Positions 39,177 through 51,720 of a DNA stretch of 64,000 bases are shown here, piece by piece (position 1 is the stretch's first letter; each line of letters starts with the position of its first letter). The notes under the pieces are model-generated. The model was not told the DNA's origin and ran no database searches. It saw only the letters and a list, made by a program, of their open reading frames with translations. Source of the DNA: Arsenophonus endosymbiont of Aleurodicus floccissimus (GTDB lineage Bacteria; Pseudomonadota; Gammaproteobacteria; Enterobacterales; Enterobacteriaceae); assembly GCF_900343025.1 (NCBI RefSeq), contig NZ_OUND01000001.1, forward strand, positions 372,001-436,000, written 5' to 3'. The position numbers and the translations under genes were made by a program.

Positions 39177-41099
39177 ATGCCAGTTATTACTCTTCCTGAC
39201 GGAAGTCAACGTCAATATGAGCATGCTGTTTCAGTAATGGATATTGCAAAGGATATTGGCTCAGGTCTTGCAAAAGCCTGTATAGCTGGTCGTGTTAATG
39301 GTGAACTTATTGATGCAAGTGATATAATTAATAATGATGCTCAATTAGCCATTATTACTAGTAAAGATCTCGATGGTTTAGGGATTATTCGTCACTCATG
39401 CGCACATTTACTTGGCCATGCGATTAAACAATTATGGCCAACGACTAAAATGGCAATTGGTCCTATCATTGAAAATGGTTTTTATTATGACGTTGATCTG
39501 GAACACTCTTTAACCCAGGAAGATTTAGAAAAACTTGAGCAGCGTATGCACGAACTGGCTGAAACGAACTATGATGTTATCAAAAAGCGGGTTAGTTGGC
39601 AGGAAGCTAGGGATACGTTTGTTGCTCGAGGTGAGGATTATAAAGTTAAAATTTTGGATGAAAATATTAATAAAAATGATCATCCTGGACTTTATTATCA
39701 TGAAGAATATATTGATATGTGTCGTGGGCCGCATGTCCCTAATATGCGTTTTTGTCATTACTTCAAATTACAAAAAGTGGCTGGTGCATATTGGCGCGGT
39801 AATAGCGATAATAAAATGCTACAAAGGATCTATGGAACAGCCTGGGCTGATAAAAAACAATTAGCTGCTTATTTATTACGTTTAGAAGAAGCGGCTAAGC
39901 GAGATCATCGTAAGATAGGTAAACAACTTGATCTTTATCATATGCAGGAAGAAGCACCAGGTATGGCGTTTTGGCATAATGATGGTTGGGTAATATTTCG
40001 TGAATTGGAAACTTTTATCCGGACTAAATTGATTGAATATCAATACCAAGAAGTAAAAGGTCCATTAATGATGGATCGCATTCTTTGGGAAAAAACAGGT
40101 CACTGGGAAAACTATAAAGAAAACATGTTTACTACATCATCGGAAAACCGAGAATATTGTATAAAACCGATGAATTGCCCAGGGCATGTACAAATATTTA
40201 ATCAAGGCTTGAAATCTTATCGTGATTTAGCATTACGTATGGCAGAGTTTGGTAACTGTCACCGTAATGAGCCATCTGGCGCTTTACATGGTTTGATGCG
40301 AGTGCGTGGTTTTACCCAAGATGATGCGCATATTTTTTGTACTGAAGATCAGATTTTAATTGAAGTAAAAAGTTGCATTAAAATGATTTATGATATGTAT
40401 GCAACCTTTGGCTTTGAAAAAATTGCCGTTAAATTGTCAACCCGGCCAGAAAAACGAATAGGCACAGATGCTCAATGGGATCGCGCAGAAGCCGATCTTG
40501 CCAAGGCACTGGGGGATATTGTATTTGATTATCAACTCGGTGAAGGTGCATTTTATGGGCCTAAAATTGAATTTACCCTGTATGATTGTTTGGATCGGGC
40601 TTGGCAATGTGGTACTGTACAGCTCGATTTCTCATTACCGGGTCGTTTAGGTGCCTCCTATGTGGATGAAAATAATGAACGTCAGGTACCAGTAATGATC
40701 CATCGTGCTGTTTTAGGATCACTTGAACGTTTTGTTGGGATTTTAACTGAGCATTATGCCGGTTTTTTCCCAACCTGGTTAGCGCCATTACAAATTGTTA
40801 TAATAAATATCACGGATGCACAGGCTGATTTTGTACAAAAAATAGTAGAAAAATTGAGTGATTTTGGTATTCGTACAAAAGCGGACTTGAGAAACGAGAA
40901 AATAGGTTTTAAAATTCGTGAGCATACTTTGCGTCGTGTTCCTTATATGTTAGTTTGTGGTGATAAAGAAGTTGAATCGGATCAGGTATCTGTTCGAACT
41001 CGTAATGGTAAAAATTTAGGAACATTTGACGTCACAGAATTTGCAGAAAGGGTGCTTGATGAAATTCGCACTCGTCGTATTTATCAACTGGAGGAATAA
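39177..41099 (+). CDS. thrS: Threonyl-tRNA synthetase
   Basis: Charges tRNA-Thr and edits mischarged Ser-tRNA-Thr. The 640 residues give a TGS domain (about 1-62), the editing domain with His-Ser-Cys-Ala-His-Leu-Leu-Gly-His (about 70-80) and Asp-Met-Cys-Arg-Gly-Pro-His, a class II catalytic core with the zinc-ligand motif Met-Asn-Cys-Pro-Gly-His and motif 2 Asn-Cys-His-Arg-Asn-Glu-Pro, and a C-terminal anticodon-binding domain. First gene of the thrS-infC-rpmI-rplT-pheM-pheST-ihfA cluster, with its operator hairpin upstream. Intact. Confidence 0.98.
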   Translation: MPVITLPDGSQRQYEHAVSVMDIAKDIGSGLAKACIAGRVNGELIDASDIINNDAQLAIITSKDLDGLGIIRHSCAHLLGHAIKQLWPTTKMAIGPIIENGFYYDVDLEHSLTQEDLEKLEQRMHELAETNYDVIKKRVSWQEARDTFVARGEDYKVKILDENINKNDHPGLYYHEEYIDMCRGPHVPNMRFCHYFKLQKVAGAYWRGNSDNKMLQRIYGTAWADKKQLAAYLLRLEEAAKRDHRKIGKQLDLYHMQEEAPGMAFWHNDGWVIFRELETFIRTKLIEYQYQEVKGPLMMDRILWEKTGHWENYKENMFTTSSENREYCIKPMNCPGHVQIFNQGLKSYRDLALRMAEFGNCHRNEPSGALHGLMRVRGFTQDDAHIFCTEDQILIEVKSCIKMIYDMYATFGFEKIAVKLSTRPEKRIGTDAQWDRAEADLAKALGDIVFDYQLGEGAFYGPKIEFTLYDCLDRAWQCGTVQLDFSLPGRLGASYVDENNERQVPVMIHRAVLGSLERFVGILTEHYAGFFPTWLAPLQIVIINITDAQADFVQKIVEKLSDFGIRTKADLRNEKIGFKIREHTLRRVPYMLVCGDKEVESDQVSVRTRNGKNLGTFDVTEFAERVLDEIRTRRIYQLEE

Positions 41100-41102
41100 G
41101 GT

Positions 41103-41642
41103 ATTAAAGGCGGAAAAAGAATTCAAACGGCGCGCCCGAATCGTATTAATACGGAGATTCGTGCTTCTGAAGTTCGTTTAACTGGTTTAGATGGCGAGCA
41201 GATTGGTATTATCAGTCTAAAAGAAGCTCTTGAAAAAGCCGAGGAAGCTGGTATTGATTTAGTCGAAATCAGTCCAAATGCCGAGCCGCCGGTTTGCCGT
41301 ATCATGGATTACGGCAAGTTCCTCTATGAGAAGAGTAAATCGCTCAAAGAGCAAAAAAAGAAACAAAGAGTTATTCAGGTAAAGGAAATTAAATTCCGAC
41401 CTGGTACAGATGAAGGTGATTATCAGGTCAAACTACGCAACCTGATTCGCTTTCTGGATGATGGTGATAAAGCCAAAATCACGTTACGATTTCGTGGTCG
41501 TGAAATGGTGCACCAACAAATCGGTATTGATATGCTTAATCGTATCAAAAACGATTTGGATGGGATATCAGTCGTCGAATCTTTTCCAAGCAAGATCGAA
41601 GGCCGTCAGATGATCATGGTGCTTGCACCGAAAAAGAAATAG
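41103..41642 (+). CDS. infC: Translation initiation factor IF-3 (AUU start)
   Basis: IF-3 binds the 30S subunit and enforces correct start codon choice. The conserved N-terminus ([15 protein letters not shown]) requires initiation at ATT 41103, three bases after the thrS stop; an ATG at 41304 would lose the whole N-domain. The rare AUU start is the known basis of IF-3 autoregulation in enterobacteria and is preserved. 179 residues; N- and C-domains are complete, ending in Ala-Pro-Lys-Lys-Lys. Confidence 0.97.
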   Translation: MKGGKRIQTARPNRINTEIRASEVRLTGLDGEQIGIISLKEALEKAEEAGIDLVEISPNAEPPVCRIMDYGKFLYEKSKSLKEQKKKQRVIQVKEIKFRPGTDEGDYQVKLRNLIRFLDDGDKAKITLRFRGREMVHQQIGIDMLNRIKNDLDGISVVESFPSKIEGRQMIMVLAPKKK

Positions 41643-41729
41643 TTAGGCAACCAAGTAATAGTGCTCTATCTAGATGGAAAACTACTCGCCTGGCTAGTTA
41701 TAATTAACAATGCGAAGTGGATATTTAAA

Positions 41730-41927
41730 ATGCCAAAGATTAAAACAGTACGTGGTGCGGCAAAGCGTTTTAAAAAAATTGCCAGTGGTGGTTTTAAACG
41801 TAAGCACGCTAACCTTCGTCATATTCTGACTAAAAAGTCAACTAAGCGTAAGCGTCATTTACGACCAAAAAACATGGTTTCTAAAGGTGACCTGGGTTTG
41901 GTAGTGGCTTGTTTACCATACGCATAA
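41730..41927 (+). CDS. rpmI: 50S ribosomal protein L35
   Basis: Small basic large-subunit protein of 65 residues. I start it at ATG 41730 ([14 protein letters not shown]), which is the family N-terminus; the frame is open upstream to 41661, but that extension is not L35-like. The conserved Arg-His-Leu-Arg-Pro and C-terminal Leu-Pro-Tyr-Ala are present. It lies between infC and rplT, where L20 represses translation of rpmI-rplT in E. coli. Confidence 0.96.
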   Translation: MPKIKTVRGAAKRFKKIASGGFKRKHANLRHILTKKSTKRKRHLRPKNMVSKGDLGLVVACLPYA

Positions 41928-41975
41928 GTTTGAATTTTTTAGTTTAAGATTATCGAATTTAATTCGAAGTGATAG

Positions 41976-42341
<366 letters not shown>

Positions 42342-42354
42342 ATCAGTTAAATTA

Positions 42355-42380
42355 AGGGGGACTTAGCTCCCTCTTTTTTA
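42355..42380 (+). terminator. Terminator after rplT
   Basis: AGGGGG (42355-42360) pairs with CTCCCT (42367-42372, one G-U) around a 6-nt loop and is followed by CTTTTTTA. It separates the rplT transcript from the pheM-pheST leader. Confidence 0.7.
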
Positions 42381-42437
42381 TTATCGATGATCCGTTGTAT
42401 TATAAGTAACAGTTATTTTATGAATAGCCGCTTAAAG

Positions 42438-42482
42438 ATGAAAATTGTTTTTTTTCGTTTCTTTTTTTATTTTAGCACCTAA
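42438..42482 (+). CDS. pheM: PheST attenuator leader peptide PheM
   Basis: A 14-codon leader, Met-Lys-Ile-Val-Phe-Phe-Arg-Phe-Phe-Phe-Tyr-Phe-Ser-Thr, ending in TAA. Six Phe codons, five of them within seven codons, make it a sensor of charged tRNA-Phe. It closely resembles E. coli PheM and occupies the same place between rplT and pheS. Ribosome stalling at Phe codons would prevent formation of the downstream terminator and so raise pheST expression. Confidence 0.93.
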   Translation: MKIVFFRFFFYFST

Positions 42483-42529
42483 AATTTGGGGCTTTCGCGC
42501 ATTTAAGAAAAGAAATGAAAAACCGTGAT

Positions 42530-42553
42530 AAGCCTCCAAATGGAGGCTTTTTT
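42530..42553 (+). terminator. pheST attenuator terminator
   Basis: AAGCCTCC (42530-42537) and GGAGGCTT (42542-42549) form an 8-bp stem with a 4-nt loop, followed by a T run, 48 bases after the pheM stop and 70 before pheS. Its place relative to pheM identifies it as the attenuator. Confidence 0.88.
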
Positions 42554-42609
42554 GTTAGTCATTGCTAAAAAATTTTATTTTCAACAATGATTAGACTAAA
42601 TGGTCGTAA

Positions 42610-43605
<996 letters not shown>

Positions 43606-43619
43606 GGCAGGATTATCAC

Positions 43620-46007
43620 ATGAAATTGAGTGAATTTTGGTTACGTGAATGGATAAATCCAGCAATAAGCAGTGAAGCCTTATCAGAGCAGATGACCATG
43701 GCGGGTTTGGAGATTGATGATGTTAAATCTGTCGCCGGTCAATTCCAGGGTGTGGTAGTCGGTGAGATTGTTGAATGTGTTCAACATCCTAATGCAGATA
43801 AGTTGCGGTTAACAAAGGTCAATATTGGCACTGAACAGTTACTCAATATTGTTTGTGGAGCACCAAATTGTCGTCAAGGATTAAAAGTCGCTATGGCAAC
43901 AATTGGCGCGGTTTTACCCGATAATTTTAAAATAAAAGCGACAAAGCTCCGCGGTGAGCTTTCTGAAGGTATGCTTTGTTCTTATTCTGAACTTGGTATT
44001 TCGGATGATCATACTGGTATTATTGAGCTACCACAGGACGCGCCTATTGGTACCGATATTCGTAACTACTTGCAACTAGATGACCATATTTTTCATGTAA
44101 GTTTAACACCGAATCGTGCTGATTGTTTAAGTATTATAGGTATCGCTCGCGATATTGCAGCTATCAATAACCTAGAGTTAAATACAATAGAAATTGAACC
44201 AGTTAAAGCCACTGATGCTAGTATTTTTCCTATTCAGGTGGAAGCGCCTATGGCATGCCCACGCTTTTTAGGACGAGTAATAAAAGGCATCGATGTTACA
44301 GCGCAAACCCCTAGCTGGATGAGCGAAAAATTACGTCGAGGGGGGATCCGTAGTATTGATCCGGTGGTTGATATTACTAATTTTGTGTTATTAGAATTAG
44401 GTCAACCCTTGCATGCCTATGATCTTGATCGCTTAAATGGCATGATCATTGTTCGAATGGCAAAACAGGATGAAACATTAGTTTTGCTCGATGACAGCAA
44501 GGTAACTTTGAAGCCAGATACTTTAGTCATTGCCGATGAGAGGAATGCCTTAGGGATTGCTGGTATTTTCGGTGGTAAGTACTCTAGCGTTAATGAAAAA
44601 ACCACTAATATCCTGTTAGAGAGTGCTTTTTTTGATCCACTGGCGATTGCTGGCCGGGCACGTAATTATGGTCTTCATACTGAGGCTTCACACCGTTTTG
44701 AGCGGGGCGTTGATCCTCAGCTGCAATATAAAGCTATGGAACGTGCGACTAGATTAATCGTTGAAATTTGTGGTGGCCAAGTTGGAAATATTATTGATTT
44801 TAGCCATCAAATAAACTTACCGAAAGTGGCAATAATAACCCTAACTCGGCAAAAACTGGATCGCTTGATTGGTCATTGTATTCCAGATATTAACGTTACC
44901 CAGATCCTTCAGCGTTTAGGATGCCAAGTGAATGGTGAGCAAGATAATTGGCAGGTGGTTGCCCCTTCTTGGCGTTTTGATATGCAAATTGAAGAAGATC
45001 TGATTGAAGAAGTAGCCCGTGTTTATGGTTATAATAATATACCTGATGTACCGTTACATGTAGATTTAGTTATGACCCCCCGTTGTGAGTCAGCGCTGCC
45101 ATTAAAACGAGTAAAAACGTTATTAATTGATCGTGATTACAATGAAGCGATTACCTATAGTTTTGTAGATCCTAAAATTCAGCAACTACTACATCCAGAT
45201 TCTGATGCAATGATTTTACCGGATCCTATTTCAGCAGATATGTCAGTAATGCGGCTTTCTTTATTGCCCGGCTTATTAACGACAGTAATTTACAATCAAA
45301 ACCGTCAGCAAAATCGCATTCGTCTGTTTGAAACTGGATTACGATTTGTGCCGGATTTAATAGCAGAGCATGGTATTCGGCAAGAATTGATGTTAGCCGG
45401 TGTGATTACTGGCAATCGCTATGAAGAGCACTGGTCACAAGAAAAACGCGCTGTTGATTTTTTTGATATCAAAGGTGACGTCGAAGTAATACTGGCATTA
45501 ACCGGAAAATTAGACAATATTATTTATAAGGCTCATTCTAATCCTGCACTTCATCCCGGACAAAGCGCTGGGATTTATCTGAATAATGATTATATTGGAT
45601 ATATAGGCGTTATTCACCCTAAACTGGAAAATAAGCTAGATTTGAATGGTCGGACACTTGTTTTTGAATTGCTTTGGGATACTGTTGCAGAACGTGTTAT
45701 TCCTAAAGCAAATATGATTTCACGTTTCCCTGCCAACCGACGGGATATTGCTGTTGTAGTACCAGAAAAGGTAGCAACAGCGGACGTATTAGCTGAATGC
45801 AAGAAAATTGGCATAAATCATATAGTTGGCATAAACTTGTTTGACGTGTACTGTGGTAAAGGTGTAGCGGAAGGTTATAAGAGCCTTGCTATTAGCTTAA
45901 TCTTACAGGATACAAATCGTACTCTGGAAGAAGAAGAGATTGCCGCAACTGTTGATAAATGTGTTGCTGCGTTAAAACGGCGATTCCAAGCATCCTTGAG
46001 GGACTAA
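43620..46007 (+). CDS. pheT: Phenylalanyl-tRNA synthetase beta subunit
   Basis: The 795-residue beta subunit handles tRNA binding and editing. Domains in order: tRNA-binding EMAP-like domain (about 40-150, His-Pro-Asn-Ala-Asp-Lys-Leu), B3/B4 editing domain (about 210-390, [10 protein letters not shown]), B5, the catalytic-like domain, and the C-terminal ferredoxin-fold anticodon-binding domain (about 700-795, Arg-Phe-Pro-Ala-Asn-Arg-Arg-Asp). Begins 14 bases after pheS. Intact. Confidence 0.98.
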   Translation: MKLSEFWLREWINPAISSEALSEQMTMAGLEIDDVKSVAGQFQGVVVGEIVECVQHPNADKLRLTKVNIGTEQLLNIVCGAPNCRQGLKVAMATIGAVLPDNFKIKATKLRGELSEGMLCSYSELGISDDHTGIIELPQDAPIGTDIRNYLQLDDHIFHVSLTPNRADCLSIIGIARDIAAINNLELNTIEIEPVKATDASIFPIQVEAPMACPRFLGRVIKGIDVTAQTPSWMSEKLRRGGIRSIDPVVDITNFVLLELGQPLHAYDLDRLNGMIIVRMAKQDETLVLLDDSKVTLKPDTLVIADERNALGIAGIFGGKYSSVNEKTTNILLESAFFDPLAIAGRARNYGLHTEASHRFERGVDPQLQYKAMERATRLIVEICGGQVGNIIDFSHQINLPKVAIITLTRQKLDRLIGHCIPDINVTQILQRLGCQVNGEQDNWQVVAPSWRFDMQIEEDLIEEVARVYGYNNIPDVPLHVDLVMTPRCESALPLKRVKTLLIDRDYNEAITYSFVDPKIQQLLHPDSDAMILPDPISADMSVMRLSLLPGLLTTVIYNQNRQQNRIRLFETGLRFVPDLIAEHGIRQELMLAGVITGNRYEEHWSQEKRAVDFFDIKGDVEVILALTGKLDNIIYKAHSNPALHPGQSAGIYLNNDYIGYIGVIHPKLENKLDLNGRTLVFELLWDTVAERVIPKANMISRFPANRRDIAVVVPEKVATADVLAECKKIGINHIVGINLFDVYCGKGVAEGYKSLAISLILQDTNRTLEEEEIAATVDKCVAALKRRFQASLRD

Positions 46008-46011
46008 ACCT

Positions 46012-46308
46012 ATGGCGCTTACAAAAGCTGAAATGTCAGAAAGTCTGTTCGAAAAACTGGGTATAAGCAAACGTGATGCGAAAGGCCTGGTTGAACTTTT
46101 CTTTGAAGAAGTTCGTCGTTCATTAGAAAATGGGGAGCAGGTGAAACTGTCAGGGTTTGGTAATTTTGATCTGCGTGATAAAAGTCAACGACCAGGTCGA
46201 AATCCAAAAACTGGAGAACATATTCCGATCACTGCTCGTCGAGTGGTGACTTTTCGACCAGGGCAAAAGTTGAAAGGCCGGGTTGAAAAGATAAAGCCTC
46301 ATAAATAA
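46012..46308 (+). CDS. ihfA: Integration host factor alpha subunit
   Basis: DNA-bending nucleoid protein of the HU/IHF family, 98 residues. The beta-arm carries Arg-Asn-Pro-Lys-Thr-Gly (the intercalating Pro) and the dimer core Leu-Ser-Gly-Phe-Gly-Asn-Phe. It starts 4 bases after the pheT stop and is probably co-translated. Retention supports continued use of IHF-dependent regulation. Confidence 0.97.
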   Translation: MALTKAEMSESLFEKLGISKRDAKGLVELFFEEVRRSLENGEQVKLSGFGNFDLRDKSQRPGRNPKTGEHIPITARRVVTFRPGQKLKGRVEKIKPHK

Positions 46309-46323
46309 TGAATTATTATTCTA

Positions 46324-46347
46324 AAAAGCCGCTAAAGCGGCTTTTTT
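46324..46347 (+). terminator. ihfA operon terminator
   Basis: AAAAGCCGC (46324-46332) pairs with GCGGCTTTT (46337-46345) around TAAA, and the T run continues. It closes the pheST-ihfA transcript. Confidence 0.9.
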
Positions 46348-46683
46348 ATTATTCAATATAATCCTAAACAAAAGTTCGTTATTTTGCTCTATTAATCAAA
46401 AACACTTATTAACAAAATTGCACTAATATTGACTTTAAATTTACTTATCATTATTTATTCACTTTCTTATTGATAAGAATTATTAGGGATTTTATTTTGT
46501 TTTTTTTAATTTACTTAACTAATATGAAATTCTCTTTAGTCAAGTATATTTAACAAATTAATCCGATCTGATTAGTTAGATTGGAAAGTTATTGTCATGT
46601 TGATGTGTAGTTAAGCTATTTTATGATATTATAGATAACTGACTCTAAAAAAATATTAGGTGAATTGCTAGTAGGTTAATCTC
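46348..46683. other. Intergenic region upstream of the arn operon
   Basis: About 336 AT-rich bases without a gene. It must contain the arn promoter. I looked for PmrA-type (CTTAAG half-sites) and PhoP-type (paired GTTTA) boxes and found none convincing, so regulation of arn may differ from that of Salmonella. Confidence 0.45.
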
Positions 46684-47829
46684 ATGAATGATTTTCTTCC
46701 TTTTTCTCGCCCAGCAATAGGTGACGAAGAGATCTGGGCGGTAGAAAATGTATTACGTTCTGGTTGGATCACTACCGGGGCGCAAAATCATCAACTCGAA
46801 GAAGACTTTCGCCATAAATTTGGTTGTCGGCATGCAATTGCTTTTTGTTCGGCAACAGTGGGTATGCATATAACGCTTATGGCCTTAGGAAGTGGTCCTG
46901 GAGATAAAGTTATTACCCCCTCATTAACATGGGTTTCAACCATTAATATGATTACCTTGTTAGGGGCACATCCAGTCATGATTGATGTAGATCGTGACAC
47001 TTTAATGGTTCAGCCTGATGTCGTTGAGAAGGCGATTACCCCTAAGACAAAAGCGATTATTCCGGTACATTACGCTGGGGCGCCATGTGATCTTAACGCG
47101 TTACGTGAGATTGCACAAAGAAACAATATCGCATTGATCGAGGATGCGGCTCATGCCGTAGGTACTCAGTATCAAAGTGAATGGATTAGTCAACATGGCA
47201 CCGCCATTTTTTCATTTCATGCGATTAAAAATATCACTTGCACCGAGGGTGGCTTAGTCGCTACCGATGATGATGCCTTGACCACACGTCTGCGATGTTT
47301 AAAATTTCATGGTTTAGGTGTAAATGCCTTCGATCGACAAATACAAGGTCGTAAACCACAGGCTGAGGTTGTTGAATCTGGATTTAAATATAATCTCTCT
47401 GATATTCATGCGGCAATTGCTGTTGTTCAATTAACAAAATTAACACAGATAAATAAACGTCGAGCAGAGCTTGTTGCTTATTATCGACAAGCGCTTGCCA
47501 ATCTGCCGTTAAAAATGTTGGATGTACCCGATTATCCCCATTTACATGCCAATCATCTGTTTATGGTTCGAGTCGATAAAGCTGTCTGTGGTATTGACCG
47601 TGATAGTTTTATGGACCGCTTAAAAGAGAAGAATATTGGTACTGGTCTACATTTCCGGGCGTCTCATACGCAAAAATATTATAGAGAACATTATCCATCG
47701 CTTTCTCTACCTAATTCTGAATGGAACTCGAAGACCTTATGTTCATTGCCACTATTCCCTGACATGCGTGTTCAAGATGTTGATCGCGTTGTTGTTGCTA
47801 TTAATGAAATTTTTTCGGAGCCGAGATAG
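46684..47829 (+). CDS. arnB: UDP-Ara4O aminotransferase ArnB
   Basis: PLP-dependent transaminase making UDP-4-amino-4-deoxy-L-arabinose from the 4-keto sugar. 381 residues of the DegT/DnrJ/EryC1 family. Visible motifs: Gly-Trp-Ile-Thr-Thr-Gly near the N-terminus, Glu-Asp-Ala-Ala-His-Ala, and the PLP lysine in [10 protein letters not shown]. First gene of a complete arnBCADTEF operon; its TAG overlaps the arnC GTG. Intact. Confidence 0.97.
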   Translation: MNDFLPFSRPAIGDEEIWAVENVLRSGWITTGAQNHQLEEDFRHKFGCRHAIAFCSATVGMHITLMALGSGPGDKVITPSLTWVSTINMITLLGAHPVMIDVDRDTLMVQPDVVEKAITPKTKAIIPVHYAGAPCDLNALREIAQRNNIALIEDAAHAVGTQYQSEWISQHGTAIFSFHAIKNITCTEGGLVATDDDALTTRLRCLKFHGLGVNAFDRQIQGRKPQAEVVESGFKYNLSDIHAAIAVVQLTKLTQINKRRAELVAYYRQALANLPLKMLDVPDYPHLHANHLFMVRVDKAVCGIDRDSFMDRLKEKNIGTGLHFRASHTQKYYREHYPSLSLPNSEWNSKTLCSLPLFPDMRVQDVDRVVVAINEIFSEPR

Positions 47830-48821
47830 TGTTTTTTCAAAATGATTTTGAAGAAATAAAAAAAGTTTCTATCGTTATCCCTATTTATAACGAAGAGCAA
47901 AGCTTACCCCAGTTATTAGAAAGAACATTGGCTGCTTGTCAGAGATTGAAACAGCCATATGAATTAATTTTAGTTGATGATGGAAGTACTGATAATTCAG
48001 CTAGATTACTGATGGATGCTGCTGAAAATCTGGCAAATCACGTTATCGCAGTGATTTTAAATCGTAACTATGGTCAACATTCTGCCATTATGGCTGGTTT
48101 TAAACAGGCAACCGGTGATCTTGTGATCACTTTAGATGCTGATTTACAAAACCCGCCTGAAGAAATTCCACAGCTGGTACAGGTAGCGGAAGAAGGCTAT
48201 GACGTAGTCGGGACCAGACGGATGAATCGGCAAGATTCTTGGTTTCGTAAAACAGCGTCAAAAATCATTAATGCCATGATTACCAAAGCGACTGGGCGCA
48301 CCATGGGCGATTATGGCTGCATGTTGCGTGCTTATCGGCGTAATATTATTAATGCGATGCTACAGTGTCATGAACGCAGTACATTTATTCCTATTTTAGC
48401 AAATACGTTTGCTAAAAGAACGATCGAAATTGATGTTGCCCATGCAGAACGTGAGTTTGGTGATTCAAAATATAGCTTGATGAAGCTAGTAAATTTAATG
48501 TTTGATTTACTCACTTGTTTAACTACTACCCCGTTACGTTTGTTGAGTGTAGTTGGTAGTTTTATTGCGGTAAGTGGATTTTTACTGGCGGTTCTGTTAA
48601 TTATTTTGCGTCTTATTTTTGGTGCAATGTGGGCTGCAGAGGGTGTTTTTACGCTGTTTGCTATTCTATTCATATTTATTGGCACCCAATTTATTGCCAT
48701 GGGACTACTCGGTGAATATATTGGCAGAATGTACAATGATGTTCGTGCCCGTCCCCGTTACTTTATTCAAAAGATAGTTGGGGTTCATCTAGATACTGAC
48801 GAAAATCAGGAAAAAAAATAA
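47829..48821 (+). CDS. arnC: Undecaprenyl-phosphate Ara4FN transferase ArnC
   Basis: Family 2 glycosyltransferase moving formylated Ara4N from UDP to undecaprenyl phosphate on the cytoplasmic face. 330 residues: GT2 domain (about 10-230, Pro-Ile-Tyr-Asn-Glu-Glu, Val-Asp-Asp-Gly-Ser, Asp-Ala-Asp-Leu-Gln) and two C-terminal membrane helices (about 235-310). GTG start 47829 overlaps the arnB stop, and the stop overlaps the arnA ATG (TAATG), indicating translational coupling. Intact. Confidence 0.97.
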   Translation: MFFQNDFEEIKKVSIVIPIYNEEQSLPQLLERTLAACQRLKQPYELILVDDGSTDNSARLLMDAAENLANHVIAVILNRNYGQHSAIMAGFKQATGDLVITLDADLQNPPEEIPQLVQVAEEGYDVVGTRRMNRQDSWFRKTASKIINAMITKATGRTMGDYGCMLRAYRRNIINAMLQCHERSTFIPILANTFAKRTIEIDVAHAEREFGDSKYSLMKLVNLMFDLLTCLTTTPLRLLSVVGSFIAVSGFLLAVLLIILRLIFGAMWAAEGVFTLFAILFIFIGTQFIAMGLLGEYIGRMYNDVRARPRYFIQKIVGVHLDTDENQEKK

Positions 48822-50821
48822 TGAAAGCTATTGTTTTTGCTTACCATGATATTGGTTGTGTGGGATTAAAGGCGCTACAGAAGGCGGGCTTTGAAATTCA
48901 GGCTGTTTTTACACATACAGATGATCCTAAAGAGAATCATTTCTTTTCCTCAGTTGCGCGGTTGGGGGCTGAGATGGGCTTATCTGTATTTGCTCCAGAA
49001 AATGTCAATCATTCACTTTGGATTGAGCGTATTGAGAAAATGCAACCGGATGTTATTTTCTCTTTTTACTATCGCCACATGCTTAGTCAAGAGTTATTGG
49101 CGTTAGCCGCTAAAGGTGTTTTTAACTTGCATGGTTCTTTATTGCCTAAATATCGTGGTCGTGTGCCGATTAATTGGGTTATTTTGCATGGTGAAACAGA
49201 AACGGGTGTCACATTACATAAGATGATAGCCAAACCGGATGCGGGTGATATTGTTGCACAGAAAAAAATCTCTATTGAAGCCACAGATACCGGATTAGTG
49301 TTACATGAGAAAATTCGTCAGGCGGTTGAACAGCTTTTGGCTGATACATTACCCTTAATTAAAATAGGTGATTATTCAGCAACACCACAAGATGAAAGTA
49401 AGGCAACCTATTTTGGCCGTCGTAGCGCTGAAGATGGTTTAATTGATTGGTCTAAATCTGCTAGCGAAGTGAATAACTTAGTACGAGCGGTAACCGAGCC
49501 ATATCCAGGTGCATTTACTTATTTGGCTGAGAATAAAATGATTGTTTGGCGTGCCCGTGTGCTAGAAAAATCACACGATAAATTACCGGGTACAATCATT
49601 TCTACCGAACCATTGCAAATAGTTTGTGGTCAAGGTGTGCTTGAAGTTCTGACCGGGCAGAGTGGAGCTGGATTATACGTTGAAGGATCGCGTTTAGCGG
49701 CTGAAATGGGAATTGTCAATGGCGTGCGTGTTGGTGCTAAACCGACGACCGAGGTAAAACGGCGTAAGCGTGTTTTGATCTTGGGTGTAAATGGTTTTAT
49801 TGGTAATCACTTAACCGAACGTTTATTAGCAGATGGTCACTATGATATCTATGGCTTGGATATTAGTTCTTCTGCTGTTGCACGTTTTATTAATGATCCC
49901 CGTTTTGGCGATGATCAGCGTTTTCATTTTGTTGAAGGCGATATCAGTATTCATACTGAGTGGATTGAATATCATATTAAAAAATGTGACATCATTTTAC
50001 CGCTGGTTGCTATTGCAACACCGATTGAATATACTCGCAATCCATTAAAAGTTTTTGAGTTAGATTTTGAAGAAAACTTAAAGATAGTGCGTTATTGTGT
50101 AAAATATAATAAGCGTATTATGTTCCCATCAACTTCTGAAGTTTACGGGATGTGTGATGATAAAGAATTTGATGAAGATACTTCCCGTTTAATTGTCGGG
50201 CCAATTAACAAACAGCGTTGGATTTATTCGGTTTCTAAACAGCTATTAGAACGCGTTATTTGGGCATACGGTGTTAAAGAAGGGTTGAAATTCACTCTAT
50301 TTAGACCGTTTAATTGGGTGGGCCCACGTCTCGATAGTTTACATTCTGCCCGTATTGGAAGCTCGCGAGCGATTACCCAACTAATTTTAAATCTGGTCGA
50401 AGGTTCACCGATAAAATTAGTTGATGGCGGTGCTCAAAAGCGTTGTTTCACCGATATTAAAGATGGTATTGAAGCATTATTTCGCATTATTGAAAATAAA
50501 GATGAAAAATGTGATGGTCAAATTATTAATATTGGTAATCCAATCAATGAAGCAAGCATTGCTCAATTAGCTTATATGCTACTTGACAGTTTTGAAAAAC
50601 ATCCGTTACGTAAACACTTTCCTCCATTTGCTGGTCTTAAAAAGATTGAAAGTAGTAGTTATTATGGTAAAGGATATCAAGATGTTGAGCACCGTAGACC
50701 GAGTATTGAAAATGCGCGGCGCTTGCTCGATTGGGAGCCAACTGTTGATATGAAACAGACTATTGATGAAACTTTAGATTTCTTTTTGCAAGCTGCGACG
50801 GAAGAATTAGGTAAAAAATAA
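48821..50821 (+). CDS. arnA: Bifunctional UDP-glucuronate decarboxylase / UDP-Ara4N formyltransferase ArnA
   Basis: A 666-residue fusion. Residues about 1-300 are the formyltransferase ([12 protein letters not shown], with the catalytic His). Residues about 315-660 are the NAD-dependent oxidative decarboxylase: Rossmann motif Gly-Val-Asn-Gly-Phe-Ile-Gly, then the Ser/Tyr/Lys active site in Pro-Ser-Thr-Ser-Glu-Val-Tyr and Tyr-Ser-Val-Ser-Lys. Both stop/start junctions are TAATG overlaps. Both domains look complete. Confidence 0.98.
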   Translation: MKAIVFAYHDIGCVGLKALQKAGFEIQAVFTHTDDPKENHFFSSVARLGAEMGLSVFAPENVNHSLWIERIEKMQPDVIFSFYYRHMLSQELLALAAKGVFNLHGSLLPKYRGRVPINWVILHGETETGVTLHKMIAKPDAGDIVAQKKISIEATDTGLVLHEKIRQAVEQLLADTLPLIKIGDYSATPQDESKATYFGRRSAEDGLIDWSKSASEVNNLVRAVTEPYPGAFTYLAENKMIVWRARVLEKSHDKLPGTIISTEPLQIVCGQGVLEVLTGQSGAGLYVEGSRLAAEMGIVNGVRVGAKPTTEVKRRKRVLILGVNGFIGNHLTERLLADGHYDIYGLDISSSAVARFINDPRFGDDQRFHFVEGDISIHTEWIEYHIKKCDIILPLVAIATPIEYTRNPLKVFELDFEENLKIVRYCVKYNKRIMFPSTSEVYGMCDDKEFDEDTSRLIVGPINKQRWIYSVSKQLLERVIWAYGVKEGLKFTLFRPFNWVGPRLDSLHSARIGSSRAITQLILNLVEGSPIKLVDGGAQKRCFTDIKDGIEALFRIIENKDEKCDGQIINIGNPINEASIAQLAYMLLDSFEKHPLRKHFPPFAGLKKIESSSYYGKGYQDVEHRRPSIENARRLLDWEPTVDMKQTIDETLDFFLQAATEELGKK

Positions 50822-51714
50822 TGAAGAAAATTGGCTTAAGAATTGATGTGGATACCTATCAAGGTACCAAAGAAGGTGTGCCACAGTTACTTAAAGTGCT
50901 CGCTAAATATCAAATTCGAGCCAGTTTTTTTTTTAGTGTCGGCCCAGATAACATGGGGCGTCATTTATGGCGCCTGTTTCGACCTGAATTTTTATGGAAA
51001 ATGTTAAGATCGAATGCGACATCACTCTATGGTTGGGATATCTTATTAGCCGGTACAACCTGGTCAGGTAAAAAAATAGCTAATGATCTAGGTTACTTAA
51101 TGAAACAAACATTGGATGCAGGTCATGAAGTTGGGCTACATGCATGGGATCATCAAGGCTGGCAAGCTAATGCAGGTAAATGGCCAAGAACCAAATTAGT
51201 CGAACAAATTAAATTAGGCGTGGATGCTCTTGAAGCCGTAATAGGCGCTACCGTGAAATGTTCAGCTGTCGCTGGTTGGCGGGCCGATGAACGCGTATTA
51301 ACGGCGAAAGAAAATTTTAAATTTGACTATAATAGTGATTGCCGTGGTACCCATCCTTTTCGTCCTATTTTAGCGGATGGTTCGATTGGTACTGTACAAA
51401 TTCCAGTAACACTACCGACTTATGATGAAGTTGTTGGCACTTTGGTTAAAGATGAAAACTTTAATGATTTTATTATTAACGCGATGCAGGAAGATGCAGG
51501 AACGCCTGTTTATACTATTCATACTGAAGTAGAAGGTATGTCTAAATCGATGCAATTTGACAACTTACTAGCGAGAATGATTGCAGAACAAATAGTATTT
51601 TGTCCGTTGCGTGAATTAATACCAAATGATCTTGATTCTTTACTACACGGAAAAATTATTCGTTCATCTTTTCCAGGTCGTGAGGGTTGGCTAGGGTGTC
51701 AACACGAGGTATAG
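50821..51714 (+). CDS. arnD: Undecaprenyl-P-Ara4FN deformylase ArnD
   Basis: NodB-type polysaccharide-deacetylase-fold enzyme that removes the formyl group before flipping. 297 residues, with Arg-Ile-Asp-Val-Asp-Thr (acidic metal/catalytic motif) at the N-terminus, [11 protein letters not shown], and Gly-Trp-Arg-Ala-Asp. Overlaps arnA by one base. Intact. Confidence 0.97.
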   Translation: MKKIGLRIDVDTYQGTKEGVPQLLKVLAKYQIRASFFFSVGPDNMGRHLWRLFRPEFLWKMLRSNATSLYGWDILLAGTTWSGKKIANDLGYLMKQTLDAGHEVGLHAWDHQGWQANAGKWPRTKLVEQIKLGVDALEAVIGATVKCSAVAGWRADERVLTAKENFKFDYNSDCRGTHPFRPILADGSIGTVQIPVTLPTYDEVVGTLVKDENFNDFIINAMQEDAGTPVYTIHTEVEGMSKSMQFDNLLARMIAEQIVFCPLRELIPNDLDSLLHGKIIRSSFPGREGWLGCQHEV

Positions 51715-51720
51715 CGCTTG

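Noticed and set aside
41304-41642. Short infC starting at ATG 41304
   Set aside because: It would remove the entire N-domain; the ATT start at 41103 is the known enterobacterial start and the upstream codons are conserved.
46348-46683. PmrA or PhoP boxes before arnB
   Set aside because: I looked for paired CTTAAG or GTTTA half-sites at proper spacing and found only weak, AT-driven matches.
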